Shown: one piece after another, positions 44,132-52,238 of the stretch
How the letters are laid out: each line of letters starts with the position of its first letter
Position numbering within the stretch: the first letter of the stretch is position 1
Assembly: GCA_903826205.1 (NCBI GenBank)
Contig: CAIKDP010000205.1
Coordinates: forward strand, 1-52,238
Direction of reading: 5' to 3'
DNA from: Akkermansiaceae bacterium
Lineage (GTDB): Bacteria; Verrucomicrobiota; Verrucomicrobiia; Verrucomicrobiales; Akkermansiaceae
Length of the DNA: 52,238 nt
The notes under the pieces: model-generated
The model's database searches: none
What the model saw: only the letters and a program-made list of their open reading frames with translations
What the model was told of the DNA's origin: nothing
Program-made: the position numbers and the translations under genes

Positions 44132-45733
44132 TTAGATTGAAGGTGCGGCGGGTTGGTCAGGAGTCGGCTTTTTTGAGGAATGATCCTTGCCCAGCCAGAA
44201 ATTCGCCCAACTCGAGGTGCCGCGCAGCCCCTGATTTTGAATCACGGGCGGGCGCTGGAGAAGTTGCTCGGACTGCCCCTCGTATTTCATGCGGTCGTAG
44301 GCCCGCGCCCAAATGCAGTCATACTCAAAGACCTCGCAGGTGCCGTCGCGCGAACCGCCGCACGGGCCGTTGCGCTGGTTCTTGGCGCATTGGGATTCGG
44401 GACACAGAAAAGCGGTTTCCCCCAGCGAGCAATCGCCGCAATCCTGACACGAAAACATGACCGATTTGGCGACGTGCTCGATGCCGCGCAGCCACGACGG
44501 GCCCTGGCTGGGATCCTTGGCCTTGCGGCAGATCTTTGCGCCCAGCGGGGCCAGCCCTTTGCCATGTTCAAACATCAGCGCATGAAAGCGCTTCGAGAGT
44601 TGGTAGCTGAGGGTGACATTCTTGTTAGACCGGCGGGCGGACAGGGATTTTTTCCATTCCCCGTTGAGTTCGCCCGGGCGGCACAGGCCGGTGTCCGGGT
44701 CCTGTTCAAAGAGGAAAAATTCGTCGGGGCGGGAGTAGGCGATTTCCCTGGCAAAGAGTTTCCAATCATCGCGGGTGAAGGATTGTTCCAGATCGAGGAT
44801 TTTTTCCACATCGGCATAGCTGTGCACGCCTCCCAGATAACCCGCCTGATAGCCCAGACCCCGGCAGATCGCCAGTTGCTTGGCGGCAAATTCGAGGAAA
44901 AACCCCTTGCCCTTGTCGGGTGACGCCGCCTGCTTCTGGCAGAGCGCGTTGAGTTCGTCTGTTAGAACAACCCCCGGCACTTTCATTTGATTGAACAGGC
45001 GCGCCACAAACGGGCTCAACACATAGACATTGCCAACCATCCGGGTGTGATCCAGTTGTCGCAGGCGCAGGTATTCGAGCAATTCGTGGCCCTTGCGGGA
45101 ATCAAAGCCGATCTGATGGATGATGAACTGCGCGCCGCTGGAAATCTTTTTTTCCAGTTTGTAATACTGGGGCAGCAGGGTGTTCTCATGGAACTTGAAA
45201 TTACACATGGCGGCCCCGGCAAAGAAATGGGTGGCGTCGAGCTTGGTCGGCGGCTTGGTGCCGCCAGAGGCGACTTCCAGCCCCTTGTTCAACTTGTCAA
45301 TCATGGTCAGCAAGCCCACCGACTCGATGTCGAAAACGGGCTTGGCCCGGCCTTCAAAACTCTCGATCGGGTAGTCACCGGTGAGCGCCAAAATATTGTG
45401 AAACCCTTGGCTGGCCAGCATCCAGAGTTGGCTTTCCAGCGCGTAGCGGTTCATGTCCTTGCACGTCAGATGGATGACCACTTCCTTGCCGGCAAACAGA
45501 ATGGGGGTACCCAGGACGGTGGGGGCCAGTTGCGGATTGCCACCGGCATTGTCCGTGATGGACACCCAATCAATGCGCGGACTGTGCGTCAGGTCCGCGG
45601 AAAACCCCCGGCTTTTGAGCGTCTGCTTTTGGGACATGGTGCCACGGGTGGACACCAACTCAACTCCAATCGGGAAACGCGCGGTTTCCGAGAGGATTTG
45701 TTTGAGCCGTAGGTTGGAAGCTAAATCAATCAT
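44132..45733 (-). CDS. MetF-MetV fusion: methylenetetrahydrofolate reductase with Cys-rich C-terminal domain
   Basis: The product is 533 residues. The N-terminal two thirds is an MTHFR barrel (GVELVSTRG, DWVSITDNAGGNP, VVIHLTCKDMNR, LALTGDYP, FIIHQIGFDSRKG). The C-terminal part (about 430-490) carries a cysteine cluster, CQDCGDC, then CPESQCAKNQRNGPCGG and GTCEVFE. This is the MTHFR C-terminal/MetV domain that binds zinc or an Fe-S cluster and partners MetF in acetogens. A single-chain form suggests electron input other than NADH alone. It is the first gene of the five-gene operon, 86 bp after the ABC ATPase gene. Confidence 0.9.
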   Translation of the reverse strand: MIDLASNLRLKQILSETARFPIGVELVSTRGTMSQKQTLKSRGFSADLTHSPRIDWVSITDNAGGNPQLAPTVLGTPILFAGKEVVIHLTCKDMNRYALESQLWMLASQGFHNILALTGDYPIESFEGRAKPVFDIESVGLLTMIDKLNKGLEVASGGTKPPTKLDATHFFAGAAMCNFKFHENTLLPQYYKLEKKISSGAQFIIHQIGFDSRKGHELLEYLRLRQLDHTRMVGNVYVLSPFVARLFNQMKVPGVVLTDELNALCQKQAASPDKGKGFFLEFAAKQLAICRGLGYQAGYLGGVHSYADVEKILDLEQSFTRDDWKLFAREIAYSRPDEFFLFEQDPDTGLCRPGELNGEWKKSLSARRSNKNVTLSYQLSKRFHALMFEHGKGLAPLGAKICRKAKDPSQGPSWLRGIEHVAKSVMFSCQDCGDCSLGETAFLCPESQCAKNQRNGPCGGSRDGTCEVFEYDCIWARAYDRMKYEGQSEQLLQRPPVIQNQGLRGTSSWANFWLGKDHSSKKPTPDQPAAPSI

Positions 45734-45819
45734 GGTAGGGCTGGAATCGGCTGCGAGAGGCCGCGAGGCTAATCACTCCCCCCGCATGATGCAACCCTAT
45801 TTCTGGCCCTGGGCCACCT

Positions 45820-47553
45820 TCACATCTCGTCCTTGCCGCGGATCAGGGCGATGAAGGCGTCCTCCATCGACGGGTCCGGGTTGGCGGCGGTGGCGGTCAG
45901 AGCCTTGAGTTCGTCGGGGGTTCCGGAGGCGATGAGTTGCCCGCGATAGACCAGGCCGATGCGGTCGCAGTATTCCGCCTCATCCATGAAATGAGTGGTC
46001 ACCATCACCGTCACGCCGCGCCCGACCAGGCCATTGATGTGGGTCCAGAACTCGCGCCGCGTCACCGGGTCCACGCCCGAGGTGGGCTCGTCGAGAAACA
46101 AAATATCCGGCTCATGCATCACCGCACAGGCCAGCGCGAGCCGTTGCTTGAAACCTAACGACAGCGATTCGGTCTTGGCCTCGAGGAACGGCACGAGGTG
46201 GAAAATTTCCGCCATCGTGGCGGTTTTGTGGCGGCGTTCAGCGCCGGTGAGGCCATAGATGCCGGAGAAAAACTCCAGGTTGCTGCGCACTGTCAAATTG
46301 CCGTACAGCGAGAATTTCTGCGCCATGTAGCCGAGTTTCTGGCGGGCCCGGCCGGCGCTGTGGCGGAGATCGAGCCCGACCACGGTCGCCCGCCCTGAGC
46401 TGGGTTTGAGCAAGCCGCACATCATCTTGAAGGTGGTGGACTTGCCCGCCCCGTTGGGACCTAACAAACCATAGATCTCGCCGCGGCGGACTTGAAACGT
46501 GACCGCGTCAGTGGCGGTGAAGGCGCCGAATTGTTTGGTGAGTTGGTCCGCCTCAATGACCACGCTGCCGTCGCCTGGAATCGCCCGCACGTGGCCGGCC
46601 AGCACGGATTCTCCGCCCGGTCCGCCGCCCATGCGGTCGATGAACGCATCCTCGAAACGCGGCGCCACGGGGGCCCAGGCGGTGGCGGGCGGCGCACCGA
46701 GGGCCGCCGGCGGAAAGTCCGGCGGTCGTGCTGGCGCGCCCTCGCGGAACGTCAGCCGCAGGTGATGACCCTGGATCGTGCCATCGCTGATAGACGGGTG
46801 GGACAACGCATGTGCGAGCAGTTGGCGCTTGTTGCCGGCGGGGTTGAGCAGATGCCAGCATCTGCCGACCAGCGGCGCGGTCATGGCCGCCGGCGCGCCG
46901 GAAAAGATCAACTGGCCGGCGTTGAGCACCAGCGTGGTGCCGCACATTTCCGCCTCCTCCAGATAGGCCGTGCTCCAGACCACGGCGATGCCGTCATCGA
47001 CCAATTGTTCGACCATGCGGCGGAGTTCCTTGCGGGATATGGGATCCACGCCCACGCCCGGCTCATCGAGCAGCAGCAGGCGGGGCTTTCCTAACAACGC
47101 GCAGGCCAGTCCGAGCTTTTGTTTCATGCCGCCGGAGAGTTTGCCGGCGAAGCGGCCGGTGAAGCGCTGCAAATCGGTGAATGCCAGCAGGCGCTCGAAG
47201 GTGGCCACCCGTTCCGTGCCGGTGACGTCACGCAGGTCGGCATGCAAGGTGAGGTTTTCCAGCACCGTGAGGTCCTCATACAAACCGAACTTCTGCGGCA
47301 TGTAGCCGAGTTCGCAATGCAGCGCCGCGGCCTCGTGCACAGGGTCGCGCCCGAGAGTGGTGAGACTGCCGGAGCTGGGCACCATCAAGCCGGCGATGAG
47401 GCGCAGCAGGGTGGTTTTTCCCGCGCCATCCGGCCCGACCAGGCCGGTGATGTGACCGCTGCGGATTTCGCCAGTCAGCGCGGCCAGCGCCGGGTCGTCC
47501 ATCCCCGGAAAGGACTTGCTAAGACCACTGAAACTAACAACAACGTCCGGCAC
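45820..47553 (-). CDS. ABC exporter ATPase with two fused nucleotide-binding domains (YbhF-like)
   Basis: The product is 577 residues. Domain 1 (about 5-240): GPDGAGKTT, LSGGMKQKLGLACALLG, LLLLDEPGVGVDP. Domain 2 (about 335-560): GPNGAGKST, LSLGFKQRLALACAVMHEP, LFLDEPTSGVDP. Note LSLGF instead of LSGGx in the second signature, as in YbhF-type proteins. It powers drug or lipid export with two ABC-2 permeases and an HlyD-type adaptor. The adaptor is adjacent (1-bp gap), but the expected permease genes are not: the next gene downstream is the MetF-MetV fusion. Confidence 0.9.
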   Translation of the reverse strand: MPDVVVSFSGLSKSFPGMDDPALAALTGEIRSGHITGLVGPDGAGKTTLLRLIAGLMVPSSGSLTTLGRDPVHEAAALHCELGYMPQKFGLYEDLTVLENLTLHADLRDVTGTERVATFERLLAFTDLQRFTGRFAGKLSGGMKQKLGLACALLGKPRLLLLDEPGVGVDPISRKELRRMVEQLVDDGIAVVWSTAYLEEAEMCGTTLVLNAGQLIFSGAPAAMTAPLVGRCWHLLNPAGNKRQLLAHALSHPSISDGTIQGHHLRLTFREGAPARPPDFPPAALGAPPATAWAPVAPRFEDAFIDRMGGGPGGESVLAGHVRAIPGDGSVVIEADQLTKQFGAFTATDAVTFQVRRGEIYGLLGPNGAGKSTTFKMMCGLLKPSSGRATVVGLDLRHSAGRARQKLGYMAQKFSLYGNLTVRSNLEFFSGIYGLTGAERRHKTATMAEIFHLVPFLEAKTESLSLGFKQRLALACAVMHEPDILFLDEPTSGVDPVTRREFWTHINGLVGRGVTVMVTTHFMDEAEYCDRIGLVYRGQLIASGTPDELKALTATAANPDPSMEDAFIALIRGKDEM

Positions 47554-47554
47554 A

Positions 47555-48541
47555 TCACGGCGGGGTTGGATCTAACGTGACAGTGACCGGCATGCCCTGG
47601 CGCAATGAACCGTCCGAATCATCGACGACCACCCGCAGCCGATAGACCAGCGATGTGCGCAACTCGGGGGTTTCCACCGATTTCGGGGTGAACTCGGCGC
47701 GCGGCGACACAAATCCCACCTTGCCATGGAATGGCCGGCCCGGCCTGCCATCGGTGGTTAGCAAGACCTTGGTGCCCGGCGGCACCTTGCCCAGTTCGCT
47801 CTCATGCACGTAGGCGCGCACCCACACCGGTTGTTCCAGCGAGAGCGAGAGCACCGTGGCCCCGGCCGGCACGATCGCCCCCGGCTCAAGCGCACGCGTG
47901 AGCACCACGCCAGCGGACGGTGCCTTGAGTTGCGTGTCCTCCAGATGCAGGGCGGCACTGGCGCGGGCGGCTGTGGCTTGCCCGACCTTGGCGTCAGCCG
48001 CGGCGATTTCCTCGGCCCGGAACCCGGCCTCCAACAGTTTTAATTTTGCCGCGTTGAAAATTTCCCGCTGTTTGGCCTGGTCGCGGGCGGCTTCCGCGGT
48101 TTCCAAATTCTGTTGGGATGTGCCGCCACCGCCCACCAGGCCAAGCTGGCGTTGATAGGCGCGCACCGCATCCATGGCGGCCACCCGGCTTTCTTCCATG
48201 GCCGCCCGCGCCTGCTCGACCTCCTCGCTGCGGTAGCCGGCTTTTTTCAATTGTTGGTCGGCCACCGCGGCCGCCAGTTCGGCCTCGGCGCGCGCGAGTT
48301 CGTGGGCGTACGGTTGGGCATCGAGGCGAGCCAGCAACTCGCCCGCCTGCACCGCATCCCCCTCGTCTTTCAGCACTTCGCCCAAACGGCCCGCCACCCG
48401 GAACCCGAGATCCACCCCCCGGATATCGACGTTGCCATACAGGCTCAGCCCCGCCTCAGGCCGGCGGAATTTTTCCCGCAGCCACCAACCGCTGCCTGCG
48501 GCCAGCACCAGCACTCCGACGAGTATAAGCAACTTTTTCAT
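47555..48541 (-). CDS. HlyD-type membrane fusion protein (YbhG-like)
   Basis: The product is 328 residues. A membrane anchor or signal segment (KKLLILVGVLVLAAGSGWWL) is followed by a biotinyl-lipoyl half (YGNVDIRGVDLGFRVAGRL), a long coiled-coil hairpin (about 80-195) and the second lipoyl half (APSAGVVLTRALEPGAIVPAG). A beta-barrel domain comes last. It links an inner-membrane ABC pump to an outer-membrane channel. It is the first gene of the ybhG-ybhF-like pair. Confidence 0.92.
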   Translation of the reverse strand: MKKLLILVGVLVLAAGSGWWLREKFRRPEAGLSLYGNVDIRGVDLGFRVAGRLGEVLKDEGDAVQAGELLARLDAQPYAHELARAEAELAAAVADQQLKKAGYRSEEVEQARAAMEESRVAAMDAVRAYQRQLGLVGGGGTSQQNLETAEAARDQAKQREIFNAAKLKLLEAGFRAEEIAAADAKVGQATAARASAALHLEDTQLKAPSAGVVLTRALEPGAIVPAGATVLSLSLEQPVWVRAYVHESELGKVPPGTKVLLTTDGRPGRPFHGKVGFVSPRAEFTPKSVETPELRTSLVYRLRVVVDDSDGSLRQGMPVTVTLDPTPP

Positions 48542-48923
48542 GGCATGGACATATGACGGATGCGGGTGGGACGGGTGACGACGCTCTCAATGAGCCATTT
48601 GGCCTGGCCCGCCGGACGCAAGCGGAAACAATCCGGCTCCTGCGCCCGCATGCTTGGCGAGCCTAGATCAAGGCCGGAGGAAACGCAAAACGTTTTTTGG
48701 GTTTCCGCCCGGCTCTGGCCGGTCTTCCACGCGCCCAAGCAGCTTCACAACGAGTTGGACGCTGACGTGTTAGATTCTTATGGGTGGGACTTGAGGAGGC
48801 ACGACATTCCTGTCGTGCGCGCGGAGCTGGATGCCCAAGGATCGCTCCAAATCGGCGATTCTGCCGCCGCCCTTGTGCGTCCACGACAGGAATGTCGTGG
48901 CTCCTTATCTATCGCCTTGTCCC
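48542..48923. other. Intergenic region of 382 bp
   Basis: This gap lies between the alpha-2-macroglobulin-like gene end and the ybhG-like start. It contains the paired-hairpin repeat copy C (48793-48907) and an imperfect hairpin at 48679-48706 (GGAAAC...GTTTCC around an A/T-rich loop region). Open frames across it have no family resemblance and look like artefacts of the repeat. Confidence 0.7.
48793..48907. repeat. Paired-hairpin (REPIN-like) element, copy C
   Basis: GAGGAG, hairpin GCACGACA-TTCC-TGTCGTGC (48799-48818), a 62-bp linker, hairpin CCACGACA-GGAA-TGTCGTGG (48881-48900), CTCCTTA. Stems differ in sequence from copies A and B, but every change keeps pairing. The loops TTCC and GGAA are unchanged. 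Confidence 0.85.
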
Positions 48924-51900
48924 TCACTCCACTTTCATCATCACGCTGCCGCTGTGGCTGTTGAACTCGGGGGCATACATGCATTGGATTTCCGCGATAC
49001 CGGTCGGATAGGTGCCGCGCAGTTGGACCCGCGCGGAAGTCTCAAAGACATAATTGCCGCGCGGCAAGCGATCGATGAAAAAATGGTCCGCGGTGTCCTT
49101 GGTCATTTCGTAATAGCCGAGGCCGTCCTGCCATTTGTAGTTAGATAACACATTGACCGGCTCCACGCCGCTGCCGCGCTGGTTCTTGAGATGGATGTAT
49201 TCCATGTCGCGGTCGGCGCGGATTTCCACGCGGGTGACGATTTCGTCGCCGGGCTTGAGCGGGCCGGACACCGCCTCGAGGGTGGCGCCGTCCTTGGTCA
49301 TGCGTTTGACAAACAACGACTTCTTCACCTCCAGCGGATTGCCCTCGTGCGGGGTGATCTTTGACACATCCTCCAGATACTGCCAGTGCAGCGACCCCCA
49401 GGACACCCCGGCATCCGTCTTGGTGAGCTTGATCTTGCCCATCGCCGGCTTGACCTCGGTGGCATGGAATTTCTTCTCATAAAAGCCGGTGCCGGGTTCG
49501 ACGTTTTCCGGCTTGACCGCCACCCCCGCCAACTCGGCTTTCACCAGCGCATCCGAGGCGAGGCGTTTGACATCGCCGCCTAACAAAAGCGCATAAACCG
49601 CGTCGGCTGTGGACTTGGTGGTCTTCCAGCCTTGCGTTTGTTTTTGTTTGAGCAGCCACACCTGGCAATCGTCGACCGCCTGCATGTCGGCAGCCACCTC
49701 GCGGAACGCCTCGATGATCATCGCCTGGGTTTCCACCGGCGCCTCGTTCCAATAATACCCCTCGTTGAGGCGCCAATGCATGCCGAGTTCCTCCGTGTTG
49801 CGCGCATTCTCGCGCAGCGACTTGATGATGGCCGGCGGCGTTTGCTTGTCGCCGAAGCGCCACAGCCCGAGCGCCGTGTGGCTGCGGGTCATCAGGCTCG
49901 GGTTGTCCATCCAATACTTGGCGCCTTGCTTGAGGAAATAATCGACCGCCTCCTTGTTGTCGTCGGCGACCGGCCGTTGTTCCAGATAGAAACTGCGGCC
50001 ATACAGATACATCGCGACGAACGAGCTGAAGTGGTTGGCTTCGCGGTCCTTGCGCTTGATTTCCTGATAGGTCTGGCGGATCTGGCCATCGAGCCAATCC
50101 AGCGCCCGCAGCGCGAGCTCGTTGTTGATTTTCACGCCGAGGTGTTTCAGGCGCCCGGTGCCGGTGACGATATAGAGCGTGATGTAATCGCTGGCGCGGC
50201 CACCGGGGAACCACGGCCAGGCGCCGCTGTCGAGCTGCATGTCTTCCAGGCGTTTCATGGCGCGCGTCATTTCGCTGTCGAGCCGGTTGTCGTCGAACAG
50301 GACGCCGACGTTCCGGCGGGCCTCCGTTTCCGAGTTGCCGTCTCTTAACCAAGGGGTTTCCTCAATCATGAGGCTCTTGAGGTCCTGGTTCTTGAGCAGC
50401 GGGCTCTCCAGTGTTTTCGGGGCGTTGCGCCACAGCTCAAACACCCGGCGGATCTTCGGATCGCTCTGCGCGATGTGCCGCGCCAGCTGGTTGGCATAGT
50501 AACGGTTGAACACCTGCTCGGCGCATTCGTGCGGGAATTCCATCAGATAGGGCAGCGCCATCACCGCATACCACGCCGGCTGCGACACCACCTGCACGGT
50601 CAGCGCCTCATGCCGCAACGTGTCCGACTTGCCACTATCCAACAATTTCTTCATTGCAAATTCGCGCGATCCGGCATTGCGGATCGGCAGCGTGATCGAC
50701 TCGGTGACAAGCTGGCGTTTTGACAGCACCGCGATCATGCCCTCCTCGCCATCGGACAGAGTGTCAGTGGCGGCGACCGCCTTGTAGGTGAGAAACCCCG
50801 CGCCGTCCGGCACCTTGATCCGCCACGACAGGGTTTTCGATTCCTTGGCCGGGATCTCAAAGGGCTGCTCCGGATTTGCTAGAGACAGCGCCGCATCGCG
50901 CGCCTCCAGCGTGGCGGCATCGGCGAAGCTGAGCCTGGCCTTGCCGGATTGGGGCTTGTCGCTTTGGTTGGTGATTTTGACCGTGAACTCGATCTCATCG
51001 CCCTCGCGCAGGAAGCGCGGCGGGTTCGGTTGCGCCATCAAGTCCTTGGCGGTGACGGTTTCGCCTTCGAGGTAGCCAGAGCGCAGCTTGGCATCGTGGG
51101 CAAAGCCCATGAACCGCCATTTCGTCAGCGCCTCCGGCATGGTGAAGGTCATTTTCACCATGCCCTTGTCATCGGTCGTTAGATGCGGCTCGAAGAATGC
51201 GGTCTCCTGCAGGTTCTTGCGCGCCGAGATTTTCGATAGATCCGGCGCGGCGGCCCCGGCGCGGTCGGGGTTGTTCAAAATCGCGTCGATGGAATTGCGG
51301 GTGACGGACTCATCCCCCGAGCGCAGGCCCCCGGTGGCCGTCTCTGGCGTCGGCGCTGCCGCCATGGCTGCCGGTGCGCACGGCACCGCCGCGTCGGACA
51401 TCAGCATGGCGCTCTTGGCCGCGTAGCCGAAGGCCATGCCGCCACCGCCGCCTCCACGGCCGACGCCGAAACCGTGGCCTCGCTTCCCCGCATGCGGTTC
51501 ATACCACGCGGTGGCATCCGGTTCGATAAAGCCGTCGTTGAAAACGTCGTCAACAAAATGCCGGTAGCTCGGTTGCCTGTAGCCGGTAACCGGATTCCAA
51601 TTCTCGTCCCAAGGGTAGAAAAATGTCAATCCGCCAACGTTATCGAGCCGGACCCGGTCACTGTCATGATAGAAATTGCCACTGAGCGACGACGTCCAGT
51701 CGTGGCGCGCGAAGGCATCCAGCGACGCGTCATACAGCACGCCCAACATCTCGACCGCATGCTTCTCCGCGCCCTCGACGAGAACGGACCAGGTTTCCTT
51801 GGCGCCGGGTTCGAGCTTCGAGCGCATCGACTCAAATTTGAGTGTGAGATCATGTTTGCTCCATGGCACATCGACCGTGATGGATTCGTGATAGGTGCGG

Positions 51901-52238
51901 TTCTCATGGACAAACAACAGGCGCACCTGAAAGCCGCCGCGATGCTCTTCGGTCACCGGGAAGCGCAGTATTTCCTGCGTTTTGGTCCCATCCGACCAGC
52001 CTTTGCGCAAAATCTTCCCGCGGTGCCCGATCTCGAAATACACGCGCGCCTTGTCATAACCCGTGCCCCACACGGCGACGAATTCCCCGCCCGGCAATAC
52101 CTTCCGGCTCTTCATTGCGAAATGGTTGGCAATCCTAACAGGAAACCTGGCGGCCTCCGGATCAAGCACGCGCAGGGGCAGCAGTGCCGTGACCTTTTTG
52201 CCGGCGGCATCGGTGGTTGTTAAGAGAGCGCGGTATTC
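48924..52238 (-). CDS. Alpha-2-macroglobulin family protein (5' end outside the window)
   Basis: At least 1104 residues are visible. The frame has no stop up to the window edge (it reads EYRALLTTTDAAGKK at the edge), so the N-terminus is missing. A Gly-rich stretch (about 51430-51480, six Gly in a row) precedes the A2M core (LQETAFFEPHLTTDDKG). The thioester-type motif CAEQ is present in FPHECAEQVFNRYY. The alpha-alpha toroid and receptor-binding-like domains follow. Bacterial A2M proteins are periplasmic protease traps; members in Planctomycetes and Verrucomicrobia are often very large. The usual CGEQ or CLEQ is CAEQ here, which should still allow a thioester. Confidence 0.88.
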   Translation of the reverse strand, partial: EYRALLTTTDAAGKKVTALLPLRVLDPEAARFPVRIANHFAMKSRKVLPGGEFVAVWGTGYDKARVYFEIGHRGKILRKGWSDGTKTQEILRFPVTEEHRGGFQVRLLFVHENRTYHESITVDVPWSKHDLTLKFESMRSKLEPGAKETWSVLVEGAEKHAVEMLGVLYDASLDAFARHDWTSSLSGNFYHDSDRVRLDNVGGLTFFYPWDENWNPVTGYRQPSYRHFVDDVFNDGFIEPDATAWYEPHAGKRGHGFGVGRGGGGGGMAFGYAAKSAMLMSDAAVPCAPAAMAAAPTPETATGGLRSGDESVTRNSIDAILNNPDRAGAAAPDLSKISARKNLQETAFFEPHLTTDDKGMVKMTFTMPEALTKWRFMGFAHDAKLRSGYLEGETVTAKDLMAQPNPPRFLREGDEIEFTVKITNQSDKPQSGKARLSFADAATLEARDAALSLANPEQPFEIPAKESKTLSWRIKVPDGAGFLTYKAVAATDTLSDGEEGMIAVLSKRQLVTESITLPIRNAGSREFAMKKLLDSGKSDTLRHEALTVQVVSQPAWYAVMALPYLMEFPHECAEQVFNRYYANQLARHIAQSDPKIRRVFELWRNAPKTLESPLLKNQDLKSLMIEETPWLRDGNSETEARRNVGVLFDDNRLDSEMTRAMKRLEDMQLDSGAWPWFPGGRASDYITLYIVTGTGRLKHLGVKINNELALRALDWLDGQIRQTYQEIKRKDREANHFSSFVAMYLYGRSFYLEQRPVADDNKEAVDYFLKQGAKYWMDNPSLMTRSHTALGLWRFGDKQTPPAIIKSLRENARNTEELGMHWRLNEGYYWNEAPVETQAMIIEAFREVAADMQAVDDCQVWLLKQKQTQGWKTTKSTADAVYALLLGGDVKRLASDALVKAELAGVAVKPENVEPGTGFYEKKFHATEVKPAMGKIKLTKTDAGVSWGSLHWQYLEDVSKITPHEGNPLEVKKSLFVKRMTKDGATLEAVSGPLKPGDEIVTRVEIRADRDMEYIHLKNQRGSGVEPVNVLSNYKWQDGLGYYEMTKDTADHFFIDRLPRGNYVFETSARVQLRGTYPTGIAEIQCMYAPEFNSHSGSVMMKVE

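Noticed and set aside
48560-48964. Plus-strand open frame of 134 codons in the intergenic region
   Set aside because: It runs through the paired-hairpin repeat and into the end of the neighbouring gene; the product is low-complexity and unlike any family.

Overview
The window reads as a piece of chromosome from a high-GC member of the Verrucomicrobiota, most likely class Verrucomicrobiae. This is inferred from gene content, not from a marker search. The supporting signs are DapL (the LL-diaminopimelate aminotransferase route shared with Chlamydiae), a basic HU-like protein, a very large secreted kelch-type protein with the C-terminal 'DxDxDG' domain frequent in this phylum, a secreted sulfatase, glycan hydrolases, a URO-D-like protein in a sugar operon, and an SLA1-homology-like module in a secreted metallopeptidase. 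No rRNA, tRNA, CRISPR array, prophage or transposase gene was seen.

Layout. (1) 1-12.4 kb: rph on the minus strand, a 1811-residue secreted kelch protein, then a tight plus-strand sugar operon (GH2 beta-galactosidase-like enzyme, URO-D-like protein, Na+/solute symporter). (2) 12.4-16.8 kb: secreted HExxH protein, dapL, and a convergent sulfatase gene. (3) 17-21.4 kb: pth-rpsF-ssb on the minus strand, a divergent membrane-anchored protein, and the ABC-F ATPase uup. (4) 21.7-23.2 kb: two toxin-antitoxin operons back to back (VapBC-like and HigBA-like). (5) 23.3-26.1 kb: a GH38 alpha-mannosidase-like gene. (6) 26.2-33.7 kb: housekeeping genes (pyrH-frr, a PduO-type cobalamin adenosyltransferase, acylphosphatase, folP, an N-acetylmuramoyl-L-alanine amidase, an HU-like protein, argD). 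(7) 33.8-38.4 kb: argF, then a second RHH/PIN toxin-antitoxin pair sandwiched between argF and a displaced copy of the argF 3' end, an unrecognised conserved-looking protein, and a TMTC-like membrane protein. (8) 38.4-45.7 kb: a compact five-gene one-carbon operon on the minus strand. (9) 45.8-48.5 kb: a double-ATPase ABC protein and its HlyD-type partner. (10) 48.9 kb to the edge: an alpha-2-macroglobulin-like gene cut by the window end.

How the genes work together. The one-carbon operon encodes a MetF-MetV fusion, an AcsE-like methyl-THF methyltransferase, formate-THF ligase, an OFA-family (oxalate/formate type) transporter, and a homocysteine S-methyltransferase/MTHFR fusion. Together they suggest formate uptake and reduction to methyl groups delivered to homocysteine, with a corrinoid protein supplied from elsewhere. 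The GH2/URO-D/symporter operon, the GH38 enzyme and the sulfatase suggest use of complex, possibly sulfated glycans.

The most unusual DNA-level signals are four copies of a paired-hairpin REPIN-like element; an apparent window-wide preference for the pentamer CTAAC/GTTAG (with CTATC/GATAG) in all reading frames; the argF 3'-end duplication around a toxin-antitoxin module; near-identical TGCGCA-centred palindromes in the promoters of both VapBC-like operons; and two elaborate intergenic palindromes at 13.8 and 18.5 kb.
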